From contig NC_085050.1 in assembly GCF_963662255.1 (NCBI RefSeq), positions 23,112,131 through 23,176,130 of the forward strand: a stretch of 64,000 nt of DNA, in the 5' to 3' direction. This document shows, one piece after another, positions 13,270-26,200 of this stretch; position 1 is the first letter of the stretch; every line of letters begins with the position of its first letter. The DNA comes from Cinclus cinclus. Taxonomy: Eukaryota > Chordata > Aves > Passeriformes > Cinclidae. Under the pieces are notes generated by a model. The model saw only the letters and a list, made by a program, of their open reading frames with translations, had not been told where the DNA came from and searched no databases. The position numbers and the translations under genes are program-made.

Positions 13270-13720
13270 AAAAGGAGCGTGGGAGCAGCTCTGGTTCCCG
13301 TGAAGGGATTTTCTTAGAGGCGCGTTCAGGGAAACCTCTGGAAGCACACAGCCCCGAGCGCGCCGCTGCCCGCACCTCCTGCGCCTCACGCTGGATGCCG
13401 GGGGCTCGGCCCGGCCCTGGCCATGGAGCCCGGCTGCAGGCCGCGCTCGGCGGGGCCCGTGAGGGCGGAGCCCCCGCCCGAGCACGGCGGGTGGCGGCGC
13501 CCCGGCCCCCTCAGCGGTGCCGCCGGTGCGTGTGGGCCGTGCCGGGGCTCCGCTGCCCTGCCCTGCCCGGGCCCCGCTGCCCTGCCCGGCACGGGCCCGG
13601 GAGTGGGGCCCGCAGCCCCGCCCGTACCGCCCCGAGAGAGCCGCCGGAGCCCGGCCAGGTACGAGCCCCGCGGGCCCTGCCCAGGCCCGCGCCGCGGGGT
13701 GGTTGTGTTCCAGGGCCTTT
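13270..13720 (+). promoter_or_regulatory. NSUN7: CpG island, probable NSUN7 promoter and first exon
   Basis: This is the strongest CpG-rich block in the window, flanked by AT-rich sequence, and lies about 3.2 kb upstream of the first NSUN7 exon with an unambiguous acceptor. It contains many GC boxes and a good splice donor, CCAG|GTACGAG, at 13,658/13,659. No TATA box lies inside the island, as usual for broad CpG promoters; the nearest TATA belongs to the adjacent LTR. The transcription start cannot be fixed from sequence alone. Confidence 0.75.
13423..13658 (+). CDS. NSUN7: NSUN7 exon 1, possible N-terminal extension
   Basis: The first exon probably ends at 13,658. An ATG at 13,423 lies in a strong Kozak context (GCCATGG) and is open to the donor for 78 codons plus 2 nt. 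Spliced to the acceptor at 16,857, the frame continues through 12 further codons with no stop into the ATG at 16,894. The result is a 91-residue Pro/Ala/Gly/Arg-rich extension of the conserved protein. A second ATG at 13,395 is out of frame and in poor context and would act as a short upstream ORF. Known NSUN7 proteins as I recall them begin close to the 16,894 start, so this exon may be 5' UTR only. Confidence 0.4.
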
Positions 13721-16700
13721 CAGAGCAGTGTTACAATGAACGGACGCTTTGTCTGTTCTTACAAAGAAGTAGCCAGCTTTTTGGCTTTTTTTTTTGTTTG
13801 TTTTGGTTTGTTTGTTTTCCCATGGTATATGTCCTGTGAGTCGAGTGCAGGTGTTTCTCCCACCGAAAGCGCAGTAGGGGAAGGTCTGGTGGCTGAGATT
13901 TGTGTTCCTGACTCCCACCAGTCTCCGCAGCCGTCCAGCTTCGCTGGAGCTTGGGACAGCAGAGGCTTTGAAGCTCCGTGTCAGTCGCAGTGTCGTTAAG
14001 AAGCTGATTCTGTCATGCGTACCCACAGGGTTAGTGAGACGAAAATTACCGTGTGTGTACGGCTGCCAAGGCTTTCCTGTTTGTTAGTGTGAGCAGCCAC
14101 CTCCATGCTCAGGTACCCACTTCTCACCGAGTCCCTGTTAATGTCAATCGGAACTGAGTGGTCAGGCTGCCTGCTGACCCTGATACAACACAAGTGCTGT
14201 GGGGCTGTTTTCTGTTTATCTCTTTCCTTTATTTGTAGAGGCTAATGAAAAAGGTGGTAACTGAAGAAATGGGAAAAATACATCTACTGGTATATAAACA
14301 AAGGAATTAATGATTCTTATGTGTGTGTGTGTGTATGAATAATTGCTGTGCAGTGAATAAATGCCATAATTCTGTCTGCTAGAGTTTATTAAGTCAAAGC
14401 TGGAGATATCCTTCAAGCCATTTCTGTTTTCTTGGCACCTTCAGTGTTTTTTTTTCCCTGTCAACTGAGTAATCTGCTTGAGATCCACAACAAAGGCAGG
14501 ATCTTTTCTCTCTTGTTTAGGAAGCTCTTCTTCAGAGCTGAGCTTTGTATTAATCCAGCTTGGTGTTCTCTGCTTGGCACAGTGTTCAGTAATTCAGACT
14601 GTGATTTACAGTGTTGCAAACATGCAGTGTGTCTACACAGGGCAGAACACTGGCATCTCATCTTTATTAGGATGACATTTGTCTTTTAGGAAAGTATATT
14701 CATCAAATCATCCTAATAGCAGTGTGTGTTGTAGCTCAGCAAAAACGGCTTTGGCACAGAAGTCATAAAGAGTCACTGGGAACTCTACAGATCTTCAAAG
14801 TCCTTACACCACAGTCACAGTTCACTTGCTGCATATTCTAAAATGGAATATTTACATTCACCTGGAGAAGATACTTGAGTTTCAGGCCTCTGAGATGGTG
14901 CCCCTGTTTCTGTGAGATATATGTTTGCTGGTCAAAATTGTGTAAAAGATCATGAAAGCACTTAACTTTTGTTGTTGTTTGTTTTGTTTTGGTTTTGTTT
15001 TTTTTCCCTTTCTAAGCACAAATGTTTCAATTTGCTTTAGGTGATCTGGTACTTTATTCTAGTGAAGAATAGGACTTTCTTTTGGTAGCACTGCTTGTTC
15101 TGTTTCAATAAGGCTTCACAAAATAAACTTAAGTTTGCTCCACGGATCCATCACTGCTGTATCTAACAGGGATGTTGGAGCAAAACTCCTGCTAGAAGAA
15201 ACTGTTTGTCTGAGGCCTCCATAAAGTAACAGTAAAAGTTGCTTCTACAGGGTTAGCAGTTCTCAGTTATGGAGAGCAAATCCTGGGGAACAAGAATGAG
15301 ATGTGGCCTCCTCCAGATCAGTTGCCAGAATTCAGAAAGCCACACTGGTCCATTGTGTGGAGTGTGCTGGGCTGCTCAGACACTGACTTGTGCTGGCCTT
15401 GGAGAGTGGAGAGATGGGCTTCCCCATGTTTGTGGAAGGGAGTTTGACTGGGGGAATGCCAGCTCAGCATGGAGCATTTCATGGCTGCCTGCTGGAGAAG
15501 CAGCAGTTTGTGTCTCCCACCCCTGCCCCTCCAAATCAGTGTGCTGCCATCCTCCATTGCCACTATGGTTTTCTGTGATGGGGGGCAGGAAATGAGAGAG
15601 GAAGAAAGGATGCTGAGTAAATATGTCTGAACTGGGGAGAAGAGGTATGTATTTTGTCCTTAGTGATGATGGGGAGGGCAGGGAAAAAGCTTGAGAGTTG
15701 TTGTTATGAACTAAATTATGTAGCAAAAGAGAAGACCTCTTCCATTTGTTCTGAATAGCAACTTCTTTTCTTGTTTTTTAAACTGTCACCCTTCCCCCAA
15801 AAAATTCTGCTATTTTGTGCTATTAATCCTAAAATATCCAGAACTCTTTGCCAGCAGTGGATCCATGCCTAGCTTTTTGTAGGATAGCTGCTAAATTCCT
15901 CATAGTTCTTTTGTATTATTCTTCCCTGGGCAGGAAGACTAGTTTGATTTGGGGTTCTTTTTCCATCTTTATTCTGTGTTTAAATTTGTTCTGGCTTAAC
16001 CCACTTCTGAACATTTGCTATGACTTCTGTATCTGCAAGCATTACCATAAATGCATGTTAAAACAACCAGAGCAAGAAGGGTAAATCCAATACTTTAGGT
16101 ATGTTTCATGTGGAGCTTTTGCATATTTTTGCATTCAACTAACTCTGGGACTTTTCATTTCCTTTTCCACCTCTGGGGAAGGTAATTTTTATTTTACTGT
16201 TAAAGTAAGATGTGTAGAAAATTTAAGAAATGCCCATGGGCAATACAGAGAGTTGGATAATACCTCAAGAGACTCTCAGGATTGGATTTCCTGCATTTAA
16301 AATTATGCTGTGTAGGTAATACATTAAATGCATTAACATTTAGGTGACCTCTGTTTTCCACTTTTAAGAACTGATACACAGTTTAGTAGGCAAAATTTGA
16401 AATTCACTGCAGCTCTTTTCAAGATGGTTCTTCTTTGGAAGATATAGTGTCTGCTTTGAAATTTTGGTGTCTTTTTTATTAAAGGAGAATTCCTAGTAAG
16501 AGGTACTAATCTGCCTGCAATAATAATGGTTCTTCTTAGACACAGGGAATCAGATCTGTATGTATAGTCTGCAAAGAAGCAGTGATTGTAAAGCACTGGC
16601 CTTTTTGAAACAAGTAACCAGACATTGCATGTGCATTGGTGAAAACCAGTAATGTAAGAATACTCTTATAAATACTTCTCTGTGATGTGTTAGATGATAG

Positions 16701-16856
16701 ATGTATAGAAATATAGATGATACACATATATATGTATTTGCAAGATTAGAGCCTGAAAAAGAAAATAATTTCTGTTGAAAACCCTGAAAGGAAGGGAAAA
16801 GTGTATTCTAGTGAAAGAAAATTTCGTGATTCAATACAAACTTTTTTTTTTTGCAG
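13659..16856 (+). other. NSUN7: NSUN7 intron 1
   Basis: A 3.2-kb interval between the CpG-island donor and the first strong acceptor (T-tract then TTGCAG at 16,851-16,856). It contains T/G-rich low-complexity stretches at about 13,788-13,820 and 14,968-15,006 and a short (TG)n near 14,320. No coding exon is visible; frames near 15,269-15,726 are unsupported. Confidence 0.55.
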
Positions 16857-17206
16857 AGACAGCAGGATTGTGACACAGTCAGCAGCTGGAAAAATGCCAG
16901 ATTCTGAAAGTAATTTGGTGTCTTCACATGTGGATGTTATAAATGGTACTTCAGTCTTGAGTGAAATGAAAATTTCGGATGAAAAGAGATCTGCTGAAAA
17001 AAGAACTGTGACTCAGATTGAGAAGAATGGTTATCCCGACTCGATATACATAAATGCAGCTAAGATTTTTCAAGGTATTCATACTGAAAAGAGTGAGGAT
17101 AAAATCCAGGTGCGGTATGGCAATAACTCAGAATCTCCCATGATGGCTTTTAAAGATGAGCATTCCAGGCGTGTATGTTATGAACTGGCTTTCAATACTC
17201 TAAAAT
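16857..17206 (+). CDS. NSUN7: NSUN7 exon 2 (first conserved coding exon)
   Basis: Acceptor TTTTTTGCAG|AGAC; ATG at 16,894; donor AAAT|GTAAGT at 17,207. Residues 1-104 plus one base. The first 45 residues are variable; from GYPDSIYINAAKIFQGI onward the sequence matches NSUN7. The last intact stretch is YELAFNTLK, and the next codon (TAT, Tyr) is completed in exon 3. The first 37 bases before the ATG are open in the same frame. Confidence 0.92.
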
Positions 17207-20200
17207 GTAAGTACAAAACTTACCCAAGAATTGCCAACAGAAATGATGCAGCAGAGAAAACATGGAAAAACAAATGTTCAGTGTCTGCCTGGCAGCAGAG
17301 ACCTGGGGAAGTTTTTGTTAAGCTTCAGGTTGCTGCAGAGTCACAGATTCACAGAATATTCTGAATTGGCAGTCACCTACAAGGATCATCAAGAAAGGCC
17401 CATAAGGGGAATGAACCCACAAACTGTGTTACTAATACCCTGCTCTGTTACTGGCACTGAGCTCATCTCAGGGTTTCTTTTGAGATCCTAATTATGGACG
17501 AATATATGCATTTACTGGATTACTCATATCCCTCAAATATTTAAATATAGCTCAATATTATTAGCGTTTGTGAAATCAAACATTTAAAGCCTATTCTTTT
17601 TCATGTAAATGAATTACATAGGGTTGCTTCTGTTGGCGATTGAATTTGCCCTCAATTTTCATGGTGTTTAAAATTACAATTAAGTGATTTACAGGGTTTA
17701 CTTCCATAGAATCTTGTAGTCTTGTCAATTGAGTCTTGTCAACATTTTCTTCTTTTTACAGATCAAGACCTTCTTGAAGAAATATTGTTAGATAGTCATA
17801 CTTACCCATGCAACTCAATAGTAAGTGAACATTTCTGTGTTGATGTCATTAGTACCTGTTCTGAGGATTCTACAACATTCTTCAAAACAACAAAGGTTGT
17901 TTTGAGCTACATGACAGCCTTAGACTGAACTATTGCTGACCTTTTTACATAGTTGTCTAAAACATCCATCTCCAAAGTCTGTTGTGAGATTCTGTTACAA
18001 CTGATTGCTGGGAGTCAAAACTTTCAAAGAAAGAAGGTAGGAGAGCGAGCCATGAACTTTACTGCAGTGTAGTACTTGCTCACTGATACTGTCCATGTCA
18101 ATGTGCTTTCCTTCCCAGCTATGTCCCACTGTGAGCAGGGAAAGAAAATGTTTCCTTCCTATCCTTGGGAGTTTGAAAACATGGAGTGAATCCCATCAGA
18201 CAAAAAAATGCATTGACCCCATGGTTCACTTCCTGGGCAAATGGTACAGTATACAAATATTGTACTGGCAAAAACTGGTCCAGTTTACTCTCAGCATGCT
18301 TTCCTGCTTTGACAGGAAAGAAATTCTGGAAAGCAATTCTAGAGCTGGAAGAACATTTTGCTGTTTCTTCCACTTTTGTCTTTGATGACTTTGAAAACTG
18401 CAAGATAAACTTGAGCTGATACTGTTTGTGGAGGTTGATGTGAGCAGACAAATGATCTAACACATTCATCTTTGCCTTGTTTTTGTAAGGAAGTAAGACT
18501 TTCATGATCACATCTTGTGTTTGATGGTATTTCCCTAATAACTTGAGGTTTCTAACTAATTTCGAGACAAGATTATTTTTGAGAAGGTGAAAATTTTAGA
18601 AGGCATAATAGTTGTAAGACTTTCATGTGAAGAGGCAGATAATAGTAACTGAAGTGCAGTAATTATTGTCCTTAAGCAGGAGATGCTCCCTGGTTTAAAC
18701 AATTAGACAGAGAAAGAAGGTTTTGTATATACCCCAAAAGCAGAAGGGTTATTATAACTGATCATATTGGATGCTACATATGGAAGAATCCCACAAGAGA
18801 CAGACAGACAAGAAGTTTTTATTAGTTTAGCTATTTAACAAACTACTTTATGAAGAAAAAATAATTGCAAAGTTTCAGTTCTGATAACATTAGATATTAA
18901 GATACAGTATTTTATCTGTGTGCATGAAGAATGTTTTAAATTTTGATAATCTAAATAACTTATAAGTATTTGAGCTTTAAAAAATATTTTTTAAAAAGTG
19001 TTTTATTAACTTTCCACAAGTAATTCCTTTATATTCTTGCAAGTAAGCATTTAAGGGTTTTTAATGCCTTTTACATGGGAGACTGCTGTTTGATATGGAA
19101 CTTTTTGCAGAAATAAGGCTTTGGGTCACTTTCTCTATCCAGCTGCTTTTCTCTTGCAGCCAGATGAGTTAACCAGCTTGCTTGTTGTGATGCTTTATGA
19201 CTTACAAGACCGAAAGTTTAAAAAACGAAAGACTTTTGCTGAAGAGGAACTTGTAGCAGAAGTTCAGGAAATAGGGAATTATTTATACAGGTATATGTGC
19301 AAAGAACTATTTGTTGTTGATAGAGATTAGCAAAAATGAAGATATGTAAAATCAGTGCCTTTTAAAGATAATTATTAAACATGTCTTTTACCTTAAAATT
19401 TTGTGGGCTTATTTTTTTTTTAATGACAGCCTAGTTTGGAGACAAATGTTCATATTTATACAGTTATTAAAAATGGAGATAAGAAACCATCCTTATATTA
19501 TGGATTATTTTGCAGGCATTTTACCTTACTTTGGCATTGTTGAAACTTTGATACAGTTCTAGGAAGGAAATTAAATATTCAGTAAATATTCATAACTTCA
19601 AGTGTAATAGAGTCAAAAGGTCATGGAATGGAATAACATTTGTCTATTTAGCAGTACTTCTACTATGAAACTTTGTTAAAAATTTATTTTTTTAAATAAT
19701 TAGGACAATAACCAGAATACATAAACATTTTAATATTTATTATCTCTTCCATCAGTCAGTTGATTAACTCAAAAGGCATTTATTAGACAAAATTGTTTTG
19801 CTGCTGGATTTAGAACAGCCCAAAAAGTTCATGAATCCCTTAAGTGCAAGGTATTTCTGGAGGGCAGTAATTAAGATATCTGAAGTAATTCACCAGCAAT
19901 TTTTGTTTATTTTGAATTGTCATGTATCAGGAGTATGCATGGAGCCTGGGGGAAGAAAAGATTGGAAATATTTTCTCAGACATTTTAATGTAATAATAAA
20001 AGTGACTCCTGTTTACCATCATACTTGTATTGTTTCTGTAGACATTTAGGGGCCAGGTTTCATCAAATGCACATTCTGCACATATATGCAGTTACATTTT
20101 CAAACATGCAAATGAATCTGATGGTTTTATTCCACATATTGCAGTTCCAAAATAATACTGTGATTTTTTTTTAGCTGTCTGAGAAAACCGATGCATTTGA

Positions 20201-23200
20201 GAGTCACCTGTTACAATTTCAGTCCTGCCTGATTTAAATAAAATAATCGTAGCTATTGACTACCACCTTGCATCTGCTGTTGTCTGGGGCAGAAAATGTT
20301 CTGTAATTGTATTTTCTGTTGCAGCTTGCAGAAGAAGGTGTGCCTTTTGGATTTGGTTTCTGAGCAAGATGGTATTGTAACAGAAATGTTGCATGCTAAT
20401 AGCTGATGAAAACATTTATAAAACTTATTAAACTTGTGACTATTTTTATAGTTATAGGACCAAACTGGCAGCTGCACTAGCACGATGTCGCATCAAATAT
20501 GATGCTCTTTCAATTGAATATTTTATACCAGAAACTATATGGAAGCAGGAACAAAGGGCTTCTTCTTTACCTCTCTGTTTCTGGATAAACACATTTAAAA
20601 TCAGGTAAGGTCTTTAAAGTATCATCTGATATTGATGTTTTTGCATACAAAGTGATATAGTTTGCTACATACTTGTTTTAGTATTTACAGGTTTCTATAT
20701 TTTTATCAGTAATTACAAATTCTTACAGGAAACTCTGCTTCGTCCAGTGCCATTGTGTTATATATTTTTGTGTAGTTTTTATATATTGCAGTAGTGGTAT
20801 TTATACACTGTTTTGAAACAGTTCTTCTTGCTGTTCTGTTGCTTGTGTGGGTCTTTCACCAAGTAAATGAGGAAATAAAGTTAGAAAAAATATGGGTGAG
20901 TTAACCTGGAAACAAACATAAGAAAAAATGTCTTTAAAAACGGGTGTATTAGTCTAAGCCATAATCTTGGCAAAGGGTGTTAAGACACAATACTTACACC
21001 TGCTGTTTATTCTGTAAGGATAGTGTAAACCTGAAATTAAAATACACTTTTAAAAATCCTTATATTCTGTAGGGTACTATATATGTAACACTGATGTTCC
21101 CAGTTCTGTACTAACTGATACATGAACCATACCAGATTATCCTGTTACCTGTTTTGTTAGACAGGTAATGCATTTTATAATATTTTCAGTAATTTTGTTT
21201 TACTGTTCTTGTCTTGGACCAATGTTCACTGCTTAGGTCACAGGCTCTTCAAGATAAGTATCTTACTTTGGGTGTGACTTTAGAACTCTTAAACAGGAAA
21301 TAAATAAAAATGGTGCCATTCATTCCGCATTTAATGTGCTGTATAAACTTATGGCACTGTCTGAAATAGCATTTCAACAAACATCTCTTGCTATATATGC
21401 CTTTAAATATTTATGATATTTAAATTGCTAACCTCAGCAGTTATCCCTTTATTACATTTACACAAATATTCTTTCAGTATCAGCTATTAAAATTATTGGT
21501 GAGTTGGGCTAGATTGAAAGCAACTGAAAGAACTAAAGCATTCCAGCAGTGAATTTACTACAGTGTCTCCTGAGCACATGGGCATTTCTCCATCCTCCGA
21601 GGTACATGCCTCTTTTTTAATTAATTGTATCAGACTTAGCAACTTAATTGTTTCAAACCAGAGCTTACATGCCTAAAGTAGAGTGAGTTTCCCTCCTGCA
21701 TTAGACAGTATGCATTTTATGGCTCTATATGTATGCATATGTATATACACACCGTAACAGTAGTGAAAAAACTTCTTATAATCAATGTAAACTATGTTGG
21801 TTAAGTAACTCTTGTATATTTCATGGTCAGAGTTGTATGTTAACAGCCTTGAAGATGTTACCAGAGCTTTGGAGATGAAGGGATTTACAAAAGTTGAATC
21901 TGTGTCAGACTTGGACCAGTACACGTATGCTGTGGACCAACATTGCCATGATGTATTGGTTTTTCCTTCGTATCTTAAAGAAGAACTGCTTAATTTAGAT
22001 CTTTTTGCAGATTGCAAACTCTTACTGCAGGTGAGTTGATGTTCAGACTTGAGTCAGGTGATCTGCAAATTTAAATAATTGCTTTGTGTTAGAAAGAGGT
22101 TGTGTACTGTGTGACTATTCTATTAAATCAGTCAGGCAGTGACAAACTTTCATAAGGCTTTAGACATTTGTAATAATTAGGTTACAAACTGATCCACTTA
22201 CTAAATTTAGCATACAAATAATATATAATTATAAAATTATAATTATAATTGATAGCTACAATAAAGTTAGTAGAATGTTTTAAATTTAATCTTAGAGCTG
22301 TTGAACTAAATATAAAAAAGTGGTCAAAAGAGGCAGTCTCTCTTCTGAAAATGTGAGGAAAGTTCCAATATAACTCAGTATGCTTTTCCCCAGCTGGTAG
22401 ATAGTGGTATGCTATTGTAATATTTCTTTCTCTTCAAATGCATGTTTGTGATGGAATGATCACACTTTGCAGTGTGGTTCCTTGATCTCCATTATCCCCA
22501 CTGGTCTTTTTCCTGGCTAGCCATCCTTAGACTCCCTAGTGAAGTTTGGTGGGAGGTTTCTGTTCAAGTGTAGCATTTGCAGTAATCATGCAACAACGTA
22601 ACCATGAATTATCTGAACTATCTGATGATTCTTGCCTGCCTAGAAGAAACATTTCAACCAGCATTTTCACTAGATGTCTGAAAACTTCAGCCTCAAAATT
22701 TATTGCTCAGCTTAGAAAGTGACTCAGTATTCAATATTCCACTTCAGTTTGTAGATTTTAAATAGAGTACTTACAGAAGAGAACTATAGATGAGAACCCT
22801 ATAGGTAATGGGAACAAATTCTGAGTGTAACTACTTGAAAGTATTCAAAATGAGTAAATAAAACCATCAAAACCTCCATCTCTGTGATGGGGTGGTGCTT
22901 GAGTGCTGTATGTACATAGACATGTGAAATTAAAAGCTTAGCACTGTCTTTTTCCCTTTCCATTTATGATCAGTTTGTCAGATTTGATGCAAGACCGGGT
23001 GTCTATGGGTCAGCGTCTTCACACCTTGCCTTTTTAAGTAATTTGATAAAGTTTTCTCTTAATCATCAGTGGTACAAGAGCATTTACTCTTGTGGAGCTG
23101 TCCCTGTGTTTTCTGCATTCCAATCTGCCTCCCTCTTGTTTGAATTTCAGCAAAACCTTGATCTTTGATCTACAAGGGAAACATTTCTCCTGTAATTACC

Positions 23201-26200
23201 ATCAAGAGCTATGTGAATAGTTTTGCATTTCTCTGCTAAGCTGCCTCAGAGGATAAATTCTGCCTGAACTGTGGCCTGTGTTTGCCTTTTCTGGAACAAG
23301 CTGTTGCTAGGAGTTCCTGCTTATGGGGATGATATGTACTTTATTTTCACTTATAGATATTATGCTTTTTAATGTATTATTTAGAGTTAGTTATTTAAAT
23401 TTATGGATTGACTGCTTGGTTTTGTAATTTATTTAATTCTGTATTAGCAGATATCCCTGATTAGTTTTTTTCCTCCCTTCTTTTCCATTTGCTATGAAAA
23501 CAATGAAATACTTTCCTAATTTAGAAAACAAAGTTGGCATTCATAGAAACCAAAATAGGAGATCATACTTAATTTTTGTGTCACTGTTTTGTAGGATAAG
23601 TCTCGCAGCATTGCTGTACACTCTGCACAGGCATTGTTGAGTGAAGGTGGTGACATTATAATGGCTCACACAGGTTCCCATCTGACCATTGCCCATATGT
23701 CAGTACTGACAAATCACAGCGTTTCCAAAATTTTTGCTTGTGGTGTGAAATCTTTGGCAAAAGAAGAAGAACTGAGGAACAGTTTCAGTCACACGGGATG
23801 TGAAAGTAGGTGCTAAAACAGTTGGTATTCAAAAAGTATTGTCATAAAGATGTTTGTGTTATCTGTAAATATGGACTCATTCTATCAGAATGCAGAGAGC
23901 CCTTCTTTGGAGGCTTGGGAGTGGCAGTAACAACTTTTTTGTCACAAGGTGAGCTGATAGCTCTTCAGCTACAGTCAATTGCAGTCTACCCATATCATAT
24001 TTGCAAACTCCTGAAATACTGGTAATTTTTTCCATAGAAGTAGCTTCTACATAGCAGTTGGTGTAGGTGGTAGCAGGGAACTTTTGGTGTTTTGGCTGTT
24101 GCTTTTAGTTTCAGTCTGATTTCCAGCTGAGTGCGTTAATCCAAAACACATGCACTTGTCCAGTTTACCTGGAGGATGCTATCAGGACAGAATGCAGCAA
24201 GACTACAACCCCATAATCAGTGGAAGATGCAGCCCTTTGATTTGTTTGAAATCCACAGGCCATGCTTTGGAGGTTCTCAATCTAGCAGGTTCTAGCTCTG
24301 TTGAATTCCATGTATTCCACAGTCTCTTCACCTCTATCACCTGTAGGCAAGCCTGCTTGCAGTCTGTAAGTGTTGAGTTTTTCCTGTTTTTCAGATATTC
24401 AGTTGTTATATGAAGACTTTACTGATCTTGAACCAACAGACCCAAGACTTGGTAAGGCAAAAGTTATTTTGCTGCTACCACAATGCTCTGGACTGGGTGC
24501 TGGCAATCCAATGGAGCTTATTTTAAGTGAACACAGAGGTAACTTTTGATATAATATCTAGCTATGCTTTCTGGTAGGCTAGACAGTATAGGTGCTTCAG
24601 TAAATTATATAACTTTATTAAAGAAACCTTCCTTATTTTAATTACTGTAAAACATATAAATTAACTTGCGTAATTCTGTGAGTTCTTCAGGTTGATAGTG
24701 TGAAAGTTTGAGGGTGATTCTGAGGAGCTTTTTTTTGTATAGCTTTTTTTAAGTAAAAAGACTACAGGCAGAAAATGTATGTCAAGATACCAACATGTAT
24801 AAAATTTCCTATTTGATTATATTCCTTTATTGACTGTTTGTGTAAGTCTTTTCACTGTACAACTTCGTAATAAGCAAGAGGCACCAGTAATTACTGGTAA
24901 AGTAAAGCAAATAACTCAGGTGCTCCTTGGTATTCTAATTTGTAAAACTTACCTTCCCACTGCACTAGTAACAACCAGGTCTGCTTCTGCAAACAACTGC
25001 ATTTTCAGACACTAAGATAAATTGCAAGACTAAATTTACTGCTGTCTGCTTTTAGATGCAGGATTGCTACGAGACCTTTTCCAGGGATTTGTGTCTGAGG
25101 ATAAACTCAGTGTTCTTGCTGAGAGGCAGCTTAATGAGTTGATGCATGCACTGAAATGTAAGTGTGCTAGTCTTCCAATTCCTGGGATGACTTTGCACTA
25201 CCAATTCCATTGTATTATCACCAGCTTTAATATAGTTAAAAATACACCAATTACTCTATTAATTAACAATAAGAATGTAACCAAACCCCCTGAATAACGA
25301 TTTCCTCCAGTCTGAAGGTGTTTGTGTGTCCTAGTGCCCACCAGGCATTATTACAGTAGTCTTCAGTATTGTATAGAGAACTGGATTATGGTTTAGTTAT
25401 ACTCTGCTTTGGAAATTCTGCAAATGTAGTATCCCTTTATCTGCATTCTGCCACCTTTTTCCTCTCTCCTTTGGTAGCTGTGTGAAAAGACTGAAGAGAG
25501 CTTTGACTGTGCTAAAATCTGCAAATATTTGAAAATATTTTAATTATTTAAAAACACTAGAGATCAGGAGGTTAAAAGTGGCATAATTTTTATGATGCTT
25601 TTAATCCTTACCAAACCACTGTCTGTATGAAGAATCTGAAGAGTAAAAAGCTGTGTTTTGTTTTGTAGTTAAAAAAGTACAAGCTATTGTTTACTGCACT
25701 TGTTCAGTTTACCCAGAAGAAAATGAACTTGTTGTGCAAAAAGCACTGGAATCTGGAGTGGAGGGAGATAAAGTACGACGATATAGGTACAGAATGAATA
25801 GTTTTATCTGTGGAAAAATCACAGTATGACTTTAAATCATAGCATAATTTTTATCCTAGACTGATAAGTATCTTGCATGAAATTAAAATAGGTTTTGCTG
25901 CCTGTCATGCCATTCTTTCTGTTTATGAGATTACTTAGCAGTGTTTGATTGACTTTCTCATCTAATATTTTTGTTCATCTGAAATTAAGATTGGAGGAAA
26001 GGATCACTGTTTGGTAATAACATTCTTCAAATAGAGCTATTGCCATTATTGTATTAGTATTCAGAGAATGAAACTGACTTGCTGGCATGCTCTCCACTTC
26101 TGATGTAGAATAATCAATTTCAAAGGAAAAATTGATATAAAAGGAATAAGAAAAAAAGGAATAAGAGCCATTTGCTGTAGGATTGCTCATTGCTGTATTC

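Noticed and set aside
13511..14026. 171-codon minus-strand and 160-codon plus-strand frames across the CpG island
   Set aside because: GC-rich DNA has few stops in all frames. These frames lack splice support and continue into unrelated AT-rich intron.
21831..21846. Alternative acceptors GTCAG| and CAGAG| for NSUN7 exon 6
   Set aside because: Both meet stops shortly after the junction in the established frame, and the 21,847 acceptor reproduces the conserved NSUN7 sequence.
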